Origin: Neofusicoccum parvum
Taxonomy: Eukaryota > Ascomycota > Dothideomycetes > Botryosphaeriales > Botryosphaeriaceae
Length of the DNA: 64,000 bases
Assembly: GCA_020912385.1 (NCBI GenBank)
Contig: CP087207.1
Span: 3,038,001-3,102,000 of the forward strand
Reading direction: 5' to 3'
Each line of letters starts with the position of its first letter. The first letter of the stretch is position 1. Below, piece after piece: positions 45,523 to 57,603 of the stretch. The notes beneath the pieces were generated by a model. That model worked only from the letters and a program-made list of their open reading frames with translations, made no database searches and had not been told where the DNA came from. A program made the position numbers and the translations under genes.

Positions 45523-46516
45523 CTAATTCGGCCTCTCATCCGCCACCTTCCCACCCCCCAACCAAGCCTTCCCGGGCTTCGGCAGAGCCTTCTCCACATC
45601 CTCCTCCACCTTCTCCGCCACGTTCCTCTGCGCCTCGCGCAGCTCGCCCCACTCCTTGCGTATCTGCTCCGCCCTCCTCTCGCTCCCGCCGCCCCAGACG
45701 AAGTTGCCGGCGCCGCCGCGCCCGGTCCGCGCGATGGGCGTCTCGATCTGTTCCTGCTGCTGCTGCGCGTCGCCCTTGGCCGCCGGCGCGGGCCCGGTCG
45801 CCGTGTTCCACCACCCGGAGCTGGAGTCGAGGTTCTCGAGCGGCTGTGGCGGCGGCTCGGCCGTCGTGGTCGTCGCGGTGCCGCTGCTGTCGAAGCGGCC
45901 CGTCGACGCGAGCTCGGCGGGCGAGTAGAAGTTGCCGGCGCCGCCGCGGCCCATGTGCGCGTATTCCTGGGGCTGGCTGGTGGCAGGGCCGGGCGGTGGT
46001 GAGGCGCCGCCAGGGGGGTTTGCGGATTCGGGGTCCTGGATGGGTTAGTGTCGGTGGGTGTGGGCATGTGGTTCGCTGCGGTGGGAGGGGAGAGAGGAGG
46101 CTGCGGTTGGACGGGGGTGGAGGAAAGCTGTTGCGTAGGGGCGGTGCGATGGAGGGTCGGACAGCTGGCTGCGTGGTAGAACGTCTGGTCGTGTGTCTGT
46201 CCAGCTGCCGCTGGTGGTGGCTGCCCATCCCCCCGCGTGCAACCGCCAAATACATCATTCCCATCCTCTCGGTAGCAAGGCGCGAGAGAGACAACGTGGG
46301 GCACAGACGCGTAGGGAACGGCTGGGACTGGGACTCGATTCAAGCGGCATGGGCACAGCTCACGGCGACGTCACACAGCCACGCGCGTCCACGAGGTACA
46401 AGGGCAGAAGAGAGGGAAATCGAGACGCCAGGACTCACCTCCGCGGCCCGCTGCTTGCTGGCCTCAGCCAGCTGCGCGCCCTGCTGGATGTTGCCCGCAC
46501 CGCCGCGTCCCCACAT
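45523..46516 (-). CDS. Par32-like protein (DUF3602, GRGGAGN repeats)
   Basis: Exons 46516-46439 and 46035-45523, with a 403-nt intron; 196 aa. Three copies of the family motif are present: WGRGGAGNI at the extreme N-terminus, MGRGGAGNF near residue 48 and TGRGGAGNF near residue 125. Low-complexity Pro/Gln/Thr linkers lie between them and a charged C-terminal helix (EERVEEDVEKALPK-like) follows. Exon 1 carries only the first repeat and would be missed without the intron; the branch site ACTAAC and acceptor ATCCAG are clear. Known: yeast Par32 is a TORC1-regulated phosphoprotein that inhibits Mep ammonium transporters. A role in nitrogen signalling here is inference from the family. Confidence 0.88.
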
Positions 46517-47875
46517 CCTTGCTTTTTATTTCGTGATCCCTCACGGGCGAATGACCCTTCTGATCGAGTCCAAGAAAACAAAGCCGCGTTCTACGCTGCA
46601 CGCGGCTTGTGGCAGGGGTGGAAAGGAAAGTGGAAACACAGGTAGTGTGACCGAAAGAGAGCGAAAGAGCGGTACAGCAAGACAAGGTACGAAGAGCAAA
46701 GAAAAAAAGCTTCCAGAAATTAAACTTCTCCCAATTGCGTGCGTCTCGTGTCGGTCGACCTGTCCTCGGCTGGTGGACGATGGGAAACTTTAAAGTTTTC
46801 GATTATCTGGCGGGCCCTTCGCTTTGCTGGAGCTTGTATTCGTGGGTACGTATAGGGCGGACCTGGCTGCGGGCTGGCTGCAGGTGCTCGCTGAGGAAGC
46901 TGGCTGAGGCGGCTTGGATGCCTGGGTCGTGATGTCAAAGTTGCAGGAACGGACGGCGCCTTCGACACAGCAGCAGCGGTTACAGCAGCAGCGGGCAGCA
47001 AGGAGTGGTGGTGAGTGAATTGTGAGCTGGCGGCGCTTGTGAAACGCGGTGGGCGGATGATGCGTTCCGTGGAGCAGGATCAGGGTGGAGAGAAGCCAAC
47101 CGGCGGACTGCCCCAACGGAGACGAGGCGGAAAGCCAAAAAATCTGGCCCCGATGTCGGTTTGACTCGCTGGCTTTCCAACGCGTTCTGGCCAGTTGCCA
47201 GCGCGCACAGCAGAGAGGTCGCGCTCGCAGATCGGCAGATCGGGGGCGCGGCAGTTACGCCAAAGTCGTGGTCAGAGAAGCAACGGGACGCTGTCTGGGC
47301 GCCGGTGTGGGGTGCGGCGAGATAGGCAGAGCCAAGCGGCGGCGCCCGGTCAGCGCTCGCCCGCAAGCTCGCTTGCCGCCGATGATGTCAACCCGTCGCC
47401 CAGGCCAAGACAGCGCTCCCCGCGCCAGCATCTTCCCTCAGCGGAACTCTCGGCACCAGCGCGCAGGGTTCGCGCCCGTCACCTCACCATGTGCATGCAG
47501 TGGCCTGAGAATGAAAGTAGAACATCACTTTGCCTTCAGATACCTAACTAACGCGTATCGAGCACAGCAGTCGCAAAGCAAAGCCACGAATAAAACCAAA
47601 GCCGCCTCGACAGCCTGTCCGTAAGAGGCGCCTGCAGAGTTACTCCTGCCGTCCACTCCGCCCAGTTCCCACCGCTCCATGTTTGACTCCGAAGAAGAGA
47701 AATACAAAGGGAAAAAATAACGAAGGAGGCTAGTGATCGCATCCTAGGATCGCCTCTGCTCCAGCCGTAGCGTGGAGTCCGCAAAATCTCATCCACTAGA
47801 ACTCAATGAAAGGGGAGAATGCAGTTCCGTACCCGAGCTTCATAATACACGTGAATTTTTGAGTATAATGCGTCC
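46517..47875. other. 1.4-kb intergenic, no gene recognised
   Basis: Between the Par32-like start and the PacC stop. Frames at 46980-47366 (-) and 47085-47624 (+) overlap each other and carry no known motif. It is probably the Par32-like promoter plus the PacC 3' UTR. Confidence 0.5.
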
Positions 47876-49885
47876 TTAGTCGTCGTCTTGGACGGCTCGT
47901 AGGACGGGATACAGGCTGCGCTCCTCTTCCGACATGCTGGGGCCGGCAGAGCCGCGGCGCTCCTCTGAGCTCTCCTGCTTGACGCCTGTCGACTCATCGT
48001 CGAACTCACCACGCTCGAGCTTCACCTTGATGAAGGCGCGCAGCTCCTCGATCATGCGCATGTTCTGCACCCACGCCTCGTTGTCATCGAAGCGCTCTGA
48101 GGAGCCTTGTTCTGACTGGTGTTCAGAAGCCTCGGACTGCTCGCCAGGAGAACGGAGCGAAGGGTCAAGCGGGGGAGGCGACTGGAGAGCAAGCTTGTGC
48201 ACGTCCTTGCGGAGACCATCGCGATCAACAGAGTTGCGGCGTGATGCGCTAGGCGTCGAGTCGTTGTCCGAAATGTCCATGCGATCTTCGTCGTCACGCG
48301 ACGGGCGCGACTTCTGCAGCTGGTTGCCTGACCACCTCCTACGACCGTCAGAGTCGAAAGGAGCGAGGTTAGGTGCGTTGCTGGTCGCTGGATAGCTGCC
48401 AGCGATGTCCGACATGGCGCTGACAGACGGAAGAGTCGGGTACATGGAGATGTTGGGACGGGACACTGGCGAGATGGTCTGGCCAGAGTGGACGGAGCCA
48501 GGCGACTGGCCCGACGTGTAGGACATCACGCTCGACGCAGGAGTGAGAGCAGGAGTCTCAGTCTGCGGCGCAGAGAGCGGCGCCAACGTGGTGGCGTGAG
48601 AAGACTGCGGCTGCTGGGCATGCGATCCAGGTGGCGAGTTGCTCGACCGGTAGTTGAAGCCAGAGTGCAGATAGTGGGCACCAGGCTGAGCAACGCCGGC
48701 GGCAGCAGCCTGCTTGGGGTTCTCGTAAATAGTCGACTGCAGCTGCTCAAGCACCTGGTCGACATCGAGGAGATCGCTCTTGGTCCTGAGGTTGGGCATG
48801 CTGGGCATAGGCAGAGAGTACTGGTGAGAAGGGGTCGGGCCGTGGCCGGTCGGGGACACCATGGCGGGTTGCGCGTGGTACTCAGAGCCGCCGTACCCAG
48901 CAAGGAGCGGGAGCTGGCCCTGGAGACCCATGAGGCGCTGGCCGACGTCGTAGTAGGTGTTGGGGTCAATCTCGCGGCGCTTAACGCTGCCGAAGAACTC
49001 GTTCAGGGCGTCAAAGGTCGCCTTCTTACGGACTTCGTAGTCGTTCTGCAGATGCTGCTGCTGGTTGACGGCATAGTAGACAGGGCCATAGGCCGAGTTC
49101 GTAGGCGCGCCGCCGTAGAAAGCACCGCCAGCAGCCGCACCGGGGTGGCCATAAGCTGAGTTGCCTCCGATGCCATCCTGGTAGAAACCGCTCGCTGCTC
49201 CAGCAAGCGCCTGCAAGTCAGCGACATCTGCCAGACGTATTAGAACCGAGAAAACGGAGGAAGGGCGGTGACGGTGCGGCAGTGACATTGCGGCGAGAGG
49301 TGGACTTACGCTTTCCAGCAGAGCCTGGATAGGCGCCTCCGGCGCTTCCGTGGGGGTTGCCGCGGTTGGGCTCGGGCGAGCGCAGGAGAACGGAGTCGTC
49401 GGCGTGGGTCTTCACGTGCTTCTTCAGATCCTGGGGGCGCTTGAACGCCTTGCCGCAGAAGTCGCACTTGTGCGGCTTCAGCGGGACGTGGACGCGGATG
49501 TGAGAGGTGATGTGGTCACGCTTGACCGTGGTGGTGCGGCAGTTGCCCCACTGGCAGGTCAAGTTGAGGTTGTTGGTGCTCTTGCGGCCAACGTGACGCT
49601 CACAGACGTGGTCCTGGGAAAGTCAGCGCGAGGCCGGCGCAGTGCGGCGGCGACGACGGTACTCACATAAAGCGCCTCCGCGGTGCTCAGGCGCTCGCCG
49701 CAGCTCTGCCACTGGCAGGTCAGCGAGTCGCCGCCGGCAGTGGTGGGCGTCGCGGGCGCCTGCTGCTGCTGGACGGGCGTCTGGGCCTGGGCGACAGGCT
49801 GCTGGTGCTGCTGCTGCGGAGTGCTCGCAGACTGCGCGGGCTGCGCAGTGGAGCCTGCAGGAGGGTTCTCAGCGATGGCCGACAT
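47876..49885 (-). CDS. pacC: pH-response transcription factor PacC/Rim101
   Basis: Exons 49885-49667, 49613-49310 and 49227-47876; introns of 53 and 82 nt; 624 aa. Three C2H2 fingers diagnostic of PacC are present: [12 protein letters not shown]…HVCERH (split by intron 1), [20 protein letters not shown] and [19 protein letters not shown]. The Gln-rich N-terminus, the [20 protein letters not shown] block and the [19 protein letters not shown] helix near the C-terminus also match the family. Known: the full-length form is inactive. At alkaline pH the Pal/Rim pathway and then the proteasome remove the C-terminus, and the short form activates alkaline-expressed genes through GCCARG sites. Length is close to Aspergillus PacC (about 680 aa). 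Confidence 0.96.
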
Positions 49886-52800
49886 GGCCAAGAGAACGCG
49901 CTGGTGTTGAGTGGGAGCTGGGTCTTGGCTTGGCGGAAGCACAGAGCGCTGGAGTGGGCGGTGGGAAAAAGTCAAAGAGGCGAGGAACTCGGGGTTGTGG
50001 GCACGCTCAGGGCGGGCTCTCGTCGCGCTCTTGGGCTGAGCGGAAACTGGGTGTTAAGAGTCTCGTGCCGTCGCACGCGGGCTTGGGAGAGGAGATGGAG
50101 GGCTGGGGCGTGCGGGCGTTTTGAGATTTCTAGGCGTGCCGGGTCAGGCGGGGAGGACTTGGTCCGCTGCTTCTCGGCACAGCTGGGGGCGTTGGCGCAG
50201 CGTCGGACCAAGCAGCAGCGCTGGAGCAGGCGCCGGCTAATTATCCATTCGGGCGCCGACGGACAGCACAGCCCCCTTCTGCGCGCGTTGCGTCGCTTTG
50301 CATTACGAGAAGTGGCCGCACCCATGCACCCATGAGCGCCATGGCTCTTGGCATTCTTGCAACTTGCCTAGCGTGTCGCTCCGCCGGCAAGTCGCAGAGC
50401 CCTCCACGCCCATTCGCCCGCGCGCCCGTATCAGCGATCGCTGTCGCCTGTCAGCGCCGCCTCCGCAGCCAGCGCCAGAGCCAGCCCCGGCGCGCCCTCG
50501 CCCGCCCATCGCCAGCAGCAGCAGCGCGCCCTCGCCGACAACCGCACGCCCTCACCGCGCCAGTGGCCCGCAGCACGCCATGACTCTGTGTGCGCCGCTC
50601 CACGGCAGCCCGCCGGGTGCGCGCCGCCAGAACGTGCTCGCCGCCGCCCTGCGTCTGGCTCCCAGCGCACTGCCGCCAGCCGGCTTGTCGCACCACTGCC
50701 AGAGTGCTTGTCCCGACACGCCCAGCCATTCTGCTTCCCTTGGCGGATCCCTCAGCAGCGCCCAGGACTCGCGCGCGAAGCGGAGCACCGGCCACTGAGC
50801 GCAATTACTTGGCCGCTGAGCGCGGAACGCTTGACGTCTTCGCGCCGTCTCGAATATCGCGCAGCCGCTCTTGGCCCAGCGGCCCTCCCCCCGTAGCCAC
50901 TGGCCAAATAACAGGGCCCTCCGGCACCAGCTCCAGAAGGCCCCGACCGCCCGAGCTGGCCTCAATTTCCCTTCGGTTACGGCAAGATTGCACCCCCGCC
51001 CGTCTTGGTTCCTCAGACGCCTCCCTCGCGCCCCGGGCCCTGGACCTTGGACTCCGCGTGCATCCCCTGTGCCGCGCCTTTGTGCGCCTGCCGAAGGAAT
51101 GCTGAGATCATCGTACGTTGCGCCATCGGTGCCCGTTGTGTGGTTTGACACCCGCTGTCTCTGCTGAGTCGGCCGCCCGCGTGTGCTGCCGCTGCCGCTG
51201 TTGCTGCCGTTGCTGCCGCTGCTATTCTCAGCCAGCTGACCTGGAGCTGCCGCCCGCCGTAACAGCCAAAGGCTATTGCGCGCAGCCAGCACTGCCTGCG
51301 CTGTGCTTATTCTGCCCACGCCCTCAGCACCAAAACACTCAGTGTCTGTTGTCTATTGCGGGCTGCGCCAATCATCTCCCGCCCGCCCGGTAACGTCCCT
51401 GGCCAGCTCACAAGAAGGAATCGCACAGCTCGATACACGCGTCCGCCGCCCTGCTTGGCGCTCCGCGCTGCCTCAAACCGCCTCTGTATGCCGCGATCGA
51501 CCCCCCATGTCGATCGCACCGTGACTGAGTTCCAGACGGCTTGGGGCTGCACTGCGCCTCTAGTCCGCAAGAAGCCTTGTGTCCCAAATGACGCGGCCTT
51601 TACGATGCTGCTAGGTGGCCGGAAATGACACTGGGTGCCGAAAGCGCGCGGGTGTCAGTGTTGCTGGAGGAGTGGCGCGCGACTGCTGGCGCATCGATGT
51701 TTCTTCCTTGCCGCGCCCAAGTGCTATGCCGCGCTCTGCTTGCGCCTAAACAACCCTACGCAAACACGCGCCCTTGCGCGGCGGGAGGCTTGTCCTTGTC
51801 CCATGTCGTGGTCAAAGGTGCAGTTAGCCCTGGTGCCAAGCTATTCTTCAGGGTCACGGCGATCTGCCTCTCCAGCCCTCGCCAAGCCCTACGACCTCGA
51901 CCTCTCCGCCCTTGCGTCAGCCTCACAATGAAAGACATAACGGCCGCAGATCTGCCTCTCGGTTGCAACAGGATTCCGGCCATCTGGTCTCACGCAGCAC
52001 AGCGCTCAGGCACAGCCCAATCGCCGAGCTGCGGCTTTGTCCTTTCCGCAAGAATGGAGAACGCCCTTTCTTCACGCCAGTGCGAAACCCTTTCTTCAGG
52101 GGCCCTACAGGGCGCTGAACACCGCCATGCTTGATTGGGCCTATCGATGCTGTCTGTCTGATCCCGCTAGAGAGTTACACAGCCATGTTATCCCGCGCAT
52201 CGCATCCGCCTGCCAGCTCATTTCCTCGTCAACTATGAAGAAAGGGACAAGCTGCAGCCAGAACATGGCTTTGTCTGCTCCAGGGCGCAGCCGAACGCGT
52301 TGCCAATGATGGCAGTGCCCGCCACGCCGGTGACGGATGTGGATGGCGGCTGTGAAGAGAGCAGCTTCGGGCCTCCCTGCAGTAGCCACTCGGAGTTCAG
52401 GAGCTCTGCAAGCGCATTGAGTCTCCTATTTTGAGATAACACCTATTAGGTCAGTGGCAATGTTCTAGACTAGCCTTCGCGAATCGCCTTGCAGTGAATC
52501 ATCCGCAATGCTGAAGTGTGCGTGGGCTTGCGCGGAGGGCCATCTCTGCATCTGCGCGCCGCCACACCGCTTGATTCCGCGTTTCCGCATCGCGCACGTC
52601 TCGCCATGGAGCTCCAATAAACCCCGCGGGACGCCTCTCTCCGATCCCTTCCGTCCGTATCCCTCATTTCGAGTCTGCAACCGGGGCGTGGTGCACCACT
52701 TTCGATAATTCTCGACATGCATCCGTCGTCGAGAGAAACGGCCTTTGCGCCCTTACTGAGACACCGATGGAGTGATACGTGCGATAAATCCCTTGACGGA

Positions 52801-54107
52801 CTTTGACGGGGATCTGTTGATGGCACGTTTGTTTCCGTCCGACTGCAGACATTCATGACGAATGTTGCTGCGGTCGAGATTCCTGGTTTTGATGAAGGTG
52901 TGTAAGGGAGGTCCACCAGATCCTGGTCGCAGCACTTGTACTCCCACACGCGGCAAGTGCCGGACCTGGGTGTGACCTCTCGTTCTTCACGAAATACTTT
53001 GGGAGTATGGATGAAGGTAGTTTTGCGGTGGTCTCTTTCGCTGTTACGGGTGAGTCCGAGAGCCTTCCAGCTGGTGGAAATTCTAACTCCTCGCGCTGCT
53101 TGCCAGACGCCGAACAACAGCGCTCTACTCAACGGCCAGTTCATTACACTTGCAATTTTCCCTTTACCATCACCCATAAGCCGCCTTCGCTCTCTCCGAA
53201 CGCATGAACCTCACTCAAGCCCTCCCACGCTGCAACGACGCTGTCCAACACCAGAAGACAGCTTGTCTACGACAAGCTTCAATAGCGAACCTTTCCGCAC
53301 GCGGTCCTATGCCATCCAAGAGGCAAGACAACCAAGAACAACACGTTCAGACGCAGCTGCTGTGAACCCATCCACACGCCACTTACCGTCTTATCCCCGT
53401 TATTCGCTCTCTGGGCAAAAGACCACGCCGTTCTGGCCCTTCGCGCATATGAGACTAGCGCAACCATCCTTCTGATTGTGTGACTCTTTCTGCTTCTTCT
53501 GAGTCGGCCGCTCCAGCCGCGCGTCTGGCGCGCGCAGAAAGACGGTGTTATCGGGTGTGTGGTCTCAGATGGATGCATCATATTGATATATCTCGTGCAT
53601 GCCTGTCGATGGCGTTGCTCAAGCGATGGTGGTATGATGGCATAGCGACGTGAGAGAGTGCCTGGGTCTTGGAGAGTCTGGCTGGCTGGCCGTCCGGAGA
53701 CCCAGCCATGCCCACTTCTCGTTGAGGGAGAGTAACAGACGCATGCTCGCACCTGAAAGCTCGTACCGCAGCTATGACGAGTATATGCGTGCCTAGTCGC
53801 AGAAACGTAAGAAAGCAGTATGAGATCTTGGGGTGCTTCGGACGGCTGGCTGGACAACGCGACCGGGGACGCCAACCCCTCGACACTGCCAGCTCTGCCC
53901 ACACAGAGAATACCGGCTGCTTTGCAACAAACAACATTTGCAGGAAAACAATTTGATTCTCTGAAATACCACGCATCAGGTGCCAGATGACCTCAATATG
54001 TACAGGATGAGAAGTAGACTGCCAAGTCCAGACACCTTTCCACCGCCTCTTGCAACCAACCTCGTACGATCTCTCCACCCCATCCGCCTCCATCACGACC
54101 TCCCAAC
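49886..54107. other. 4.2-kb region upstream of PacC, no gene recognised
   Basis: Extends from the PacC start to the stop codon of the SLT-fold gene (same strand). Very GC-rich at 50.2-51.5 kb and moderate after. Long frames such as 50552-51319 (-) and 52470-53177 (-) lack domains and mirror frames on the other strand. It may be an extended promoter and leader; a spliced gene without known homology cannot be excluded. Confidence 0.45.
49887..49934 (-). promoter_or_regulatory. GCCAAG motifs in the PacC leader
   Basis: Two head-to-tail, one-base-overlapping GCCAAG hexamers read on the minus strand at 49934-49924. A third in the opposite orientation at 49887-49892 almost touches the start codon. 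GCCARG is the known PacC target, so autoregulation is possible. A leader position rather than upstream promoter is unusual, and binding is not shown. Confidence 0.45.
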
Positions 54108-54857
54108 TCAACAAACATTCCCATTCCCGCACTGACCCTGACAGCCATACGTCCCAATCCAGCTCTGCTCCCCATACGGATCCTGCCCGGTAAACCACCC
54201 ATTCAGCGTCTCCTGCAGGTAATCCAAATTCTGCGGCAAGCCGTTGGCCCTGCCCTCGTCCGAGCACGGATAGCCCGTCGTCAGGCCCTTCCCGCCGTTC
54301 AGGCCGCTGCCGGCCGGGAACCAGCCGTTGTAGCTCCCGATGGCCAGCAGGGCGTTGTTGTCATACGCGTCCAGCTGGCCGCGCAGGTAGTTCGCGCCGG
54401 CGTTGACGTTGTCGTCCAGCGAGTCGGTGCACACGCCGCCGGGGTAGTTGGCGCAGTCGACCTGCATGAGGCCGGGCGTGGGCCCGCCGGCGTCGGCGTT
54501 GCACGACGACTCCTGCATGGCGATGAAGGCGAGCACGACCGGGTCGAGGCCGTGCGCGTCGCCGGCACGCTGGAAGTAGTCGTCGTATTGGGCGCAGTTG
54601 CTGCCGGCGCCCGAGTAGAACTGCTCGCGCGAGATGTGGTAGAGCGTCGTGAAGTCGAGGAACGGCGGGTTCCAGCCGTCGGCCGTCAGGCCGGTATTGA
54701 ACCAGTCTTCGCTGCCGTTGGGCCCGCTGCCGGGCGTTACTTCGTCGGTGGCGCCTTGGGCGTTGGGGTTGTGGCCGATGCCTGGGTTGGCGGATTGGGC
54801 GTTGGTGGCGGCGAGGAGGGTGCTGAGAAGGGCGAGAGAGAGCTTGGAGGGTGCCAT
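54108..54857 (-). CDS. secreted lytic transglycosylase/lysozyme-fold protein (SLT, GH23-like)
   Basis: Single exon, 249 aa. A signal peptide is evident (LSLALLSTLLAATNAQ, cleavage near residue 20). The mature part contains the SLT core: LDPVVLAFIAMQESSCNADA with the probable catalytic Glu, then GPTPGLMQVDC, NVNAGANYLRGQLDAY and LLAIGSYNGW. Cysteine pairs suggest a disulfide-bonded secreted enzyme. Known: SLT/GH23 enzymes cleave peptidoglycan and are mainly bacterial; fungal secreted copies are usually attributed to ancient transfer. An antibacterial or symbiont-wall role is inference. A TATATAAG box lies about 95 bp upstream of the ATG. Confidence 0.88.
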   Translation of the reverse strand: MAPSKLSLALLSTLLAATNAQSANPGIGHNPNAQGATDEVTPGSGPNGSEDWFNTGLTADGWNPPFLDFTTLYHISREQFYSGAGSNCAQYDDYFQRAGDAHGLDPVVLAFIAMQESSCNADAGGPTPGLMQVDCANYPGGVCTDSLDDNVNAGANYLRGQLDAYDNNALLAIGSYNGWFPAGSGLNGGKGLTTGYPCSDEGRANGLPQNLDYLQETLNGWFTGQDPYGEQSWIGTYGCQGQCGNGNVC

Positions 54858-57603
54858 GGTGGAGATCAGGGCTGTGAAGGAGAAGGCCCACAGAGAGTGA
54901 AGATGAAAATGGCTGTTGATGAAAGCTGACTGGGATTGCAGGCTCGAATGGCTTATATATTCATCTTCGAATGGCTGATGGCCGTAGGCAAAGATGTCCC
55001 AGCCTCAGCGTCAGACCATAGGCTATCTTCTCGTATACTCAGCCACAAGTGCGGAGCAGGTGTGTCTCCGGGATGTAACTGTAGATCTTCTGCTCAGCAG
55101 GTACTAATCACAAGAACAGTTGATGAGCCCAGGGCCTATCGGAAGCGCTCAACCAATTTTTAGGATATTTACCTACCATGTTCAGGCAATGAGAGAACGC
55201 CCCTTTTCGAGCAGCCTAGAAACATCGGACGGGCTCATATGACAGGCGCATGGAATGATTCAGCCGTGGTAGTGGCGTCGCGGTTACGTGACGACCCGTT
55301 GGTGGCTGCTTTGACCCCGGATCAGTCCCTGAACTGTTACCCGATTAGGCAGTTCCGGTGTAATCGACGTAGTCTGCAGTGGGACCAGCATGAGCCTTAA
55401 ATGAGCTTAATGTCAGCGCCGTCTCGCTGAGTTGCTTGTTCTGGATAGCCTGCTCTACAATCGCCCTGTGAATACGAGACCAGAGCGAGGGAGGACGGCT
55501 GCGCTGTCCCCGCTTCCGGTGTTTCGCTGTACTGTAAGGCAGACCAGGAAAGCCACAGCGGGGAGTGCTGACAGAACAGGCAGCCGTGTGCGCCGAAGAT
55601 AGAGTGCTTATAGAGGAGACAAGGCTTGGGCTAAGCTTGCGTAACAGCCTCATCAATGACGAGCGTCTTCCACTTGATTGAAAGGGCGGAGGAGATCGGG
55701 GGCGGGAACGACGTCTTGCGCGGTGAGATTCGTGGAGCTGCACGGTCAACGCTTCCAGTCAGCCACTATATCCTGGTAGTGCGCCTGCCAGATTCCGGCC
55801 CCATGAGCTGAAGATGCCGTGCAAGGCAGATGTAACCATGGTTATGTTGGAACCAAGCCATGGCGGAGGCCATTGCTTTGCTTTGTGCGAGCTGAGCAAG
55901 CACGTCAATGCCGGCCGTGGTCTGACTATGTCTAAACCGGGATGGGCTCAGCTCGGCGCTAGAGTTGATGAGCGGAGGGGCTGCGGTCGATGGTGTTGAA
56001 GCAGCGCTGGCAGCGGAGTCGCACACTAGGCCGCTTGTGGAACACTAAACCCGTCCTGCCGTCCCTTCCGCGTCGCTCATCCGTCACTCTTCAACCTGCA
56101 CATCCTCCACTATGGCCCTCACGCATCTCGGACGATGCTCTCCTCTTCGCCCCAGCTTGGTCTCATGCTTCAAACGACCATGCAAACTGCGGCAGCGCCA
56201 GCAACACCACCGCCAGCGCTCCATCCTCCCATCTCCCTAGACACTGCCCGGAGCCGCCTTTCTCTCGGAAGATTGACAGGTGCCTATACTTGCAGGATGA
56301 TAGTACCATTTTTTTGCAATCAGTCCGTCTTTCTCCCCGGCCGCGGCATGGTCCCCGATGCATACCCTCTCAACCCCGGCTTTGCTCGAAGCGGTCGAAC
56401 CGAAGCGTAGTGCTTACCCGGACAGGTAACCAAATCCCCATCGAGCCCGTCCCGGACGGCGATCATCATCTGTCTTCGCACTAGTTGCAGTATTTCCCCA
56501 AGAATATCAGAGAGCTCCAACAGTAACGGCACGGCGAGCCATTTTCAACCACCGAGATGACCAGAAATAGCGATGATGCCTGCAAGGTATTCGACTGCTG
56601 GGGCCCGGCTGACTTTTCTGACTATCCGTTTGTCACCCTCGCCACCTCTTTCCACCTCGACACATACATGCACGTCCACTTGAGCAAACCCATCTCTGCA
56701 AACAAAAAGGCTTGAACAACTAAGAAGAGTTTCTTTTCTCAACCAGCCCTAGAACATATCAAGATCTTCAATCTCAGCACCAATCATCCGTACACTCAAG
56801 AGCCAGCGGAGCCTTTTAGTGGTACGTCTCCTACAACTACGTGTGGAACCCAGCCTAGGTTTCATGGTGCTCTCGAGCTCCTCTTGGAGCGCATGATCGC
56901 AATTATGCGGCACAAGTACAGCCTGGACGCCGGAAGTGTTTAAGCTTCTCCTGTCATCTGGCACTGAGTTGCCGTTCAATCCGAGTTTTCTACGCGAACA
57001 AGGAAACGGTCGCTTGAGCTGCGGCAGTGTTTGAAGGTAATACTTTTGATCAATCATAGGCTGTATATGACACTGATTCACCACTTTGGACCTTCCGTTT
57101 GCCAACAATTCCAACCAATTTCGGGCTGAATCCACCTTGACTTCCTACCAGCAGGGCTTCTACGGAGAACAATGCCGAGCCCCATCGACACCAACGGATC
57201 TTGCTCTAACCCAAAGCCTCGAAAAACTGACAGGGTTATTGTTTGGATGCGATGGTATTGGCTAAGCGAAACGAGGGATGTCAGAAACGGCATTATTGCA
57301 CCGCTCGACAAGCGCAAACAAAGGCTTCCTGCCGTATACCCGGCACTTCCAAGCCTTCGTATCCAAACGGAATCTAGAGGACCAAACTATGGTGAACTTG
57401 ATCCCTGTCAATTCCGAGAAGAAGAAAAGAAAAAAACAATGAATGACGTAGGGTGTTCGGTTTATGGAACGATTTCCGCTTGCAGGTTGCCCCGACAAGT
57501 CCATGCTTTGATGATACATTCTTCCCGCACAGACAACGACCATTCATATTTCTGGCCATGAAACGCCTGTGTTTTTGCTTTTCCGACTTTGTCCGCAGCG
57601 AGC
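54858..57603. other. 2.7-kb divergent region between SLT-fold and GH55 genes
   Basis: Promoter of two secreted-enzyme genes. Short frames at 55345-55749 (-), 55766-56026 (-) and 56749-57135 (-) have no recognised domain. No RNA gene was seen. Confidence 0.5.
54952..54959 (-). promoter_or_regulatory. TATA box of the SLT-fold gene
   Basis: TATATAAG on the minus strand, about 95 bp before the ATG at 54857. It is a consensus TATA element, consistent with a regulated rather than housekeeping promoter. Confidence 0.55.

Noticed and set aside
47085..47624. 179-codon plus frame between the Par32-like and PacC genes
   Set aside because: Basic low-complexity reading, overlapped by a minus frame of similar quality.
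52470..53177. 235-codon minus frame upstream of PacC
   Set aside because: No domain or signal, and no conserved-looking block; probably chance.
53578..54267. 229-codon minus frame overlapping the 3' end of the SLT-fold gene
   Set aside because: It is an out-of-phase reading of the SLT gene end plus its 3' flank.
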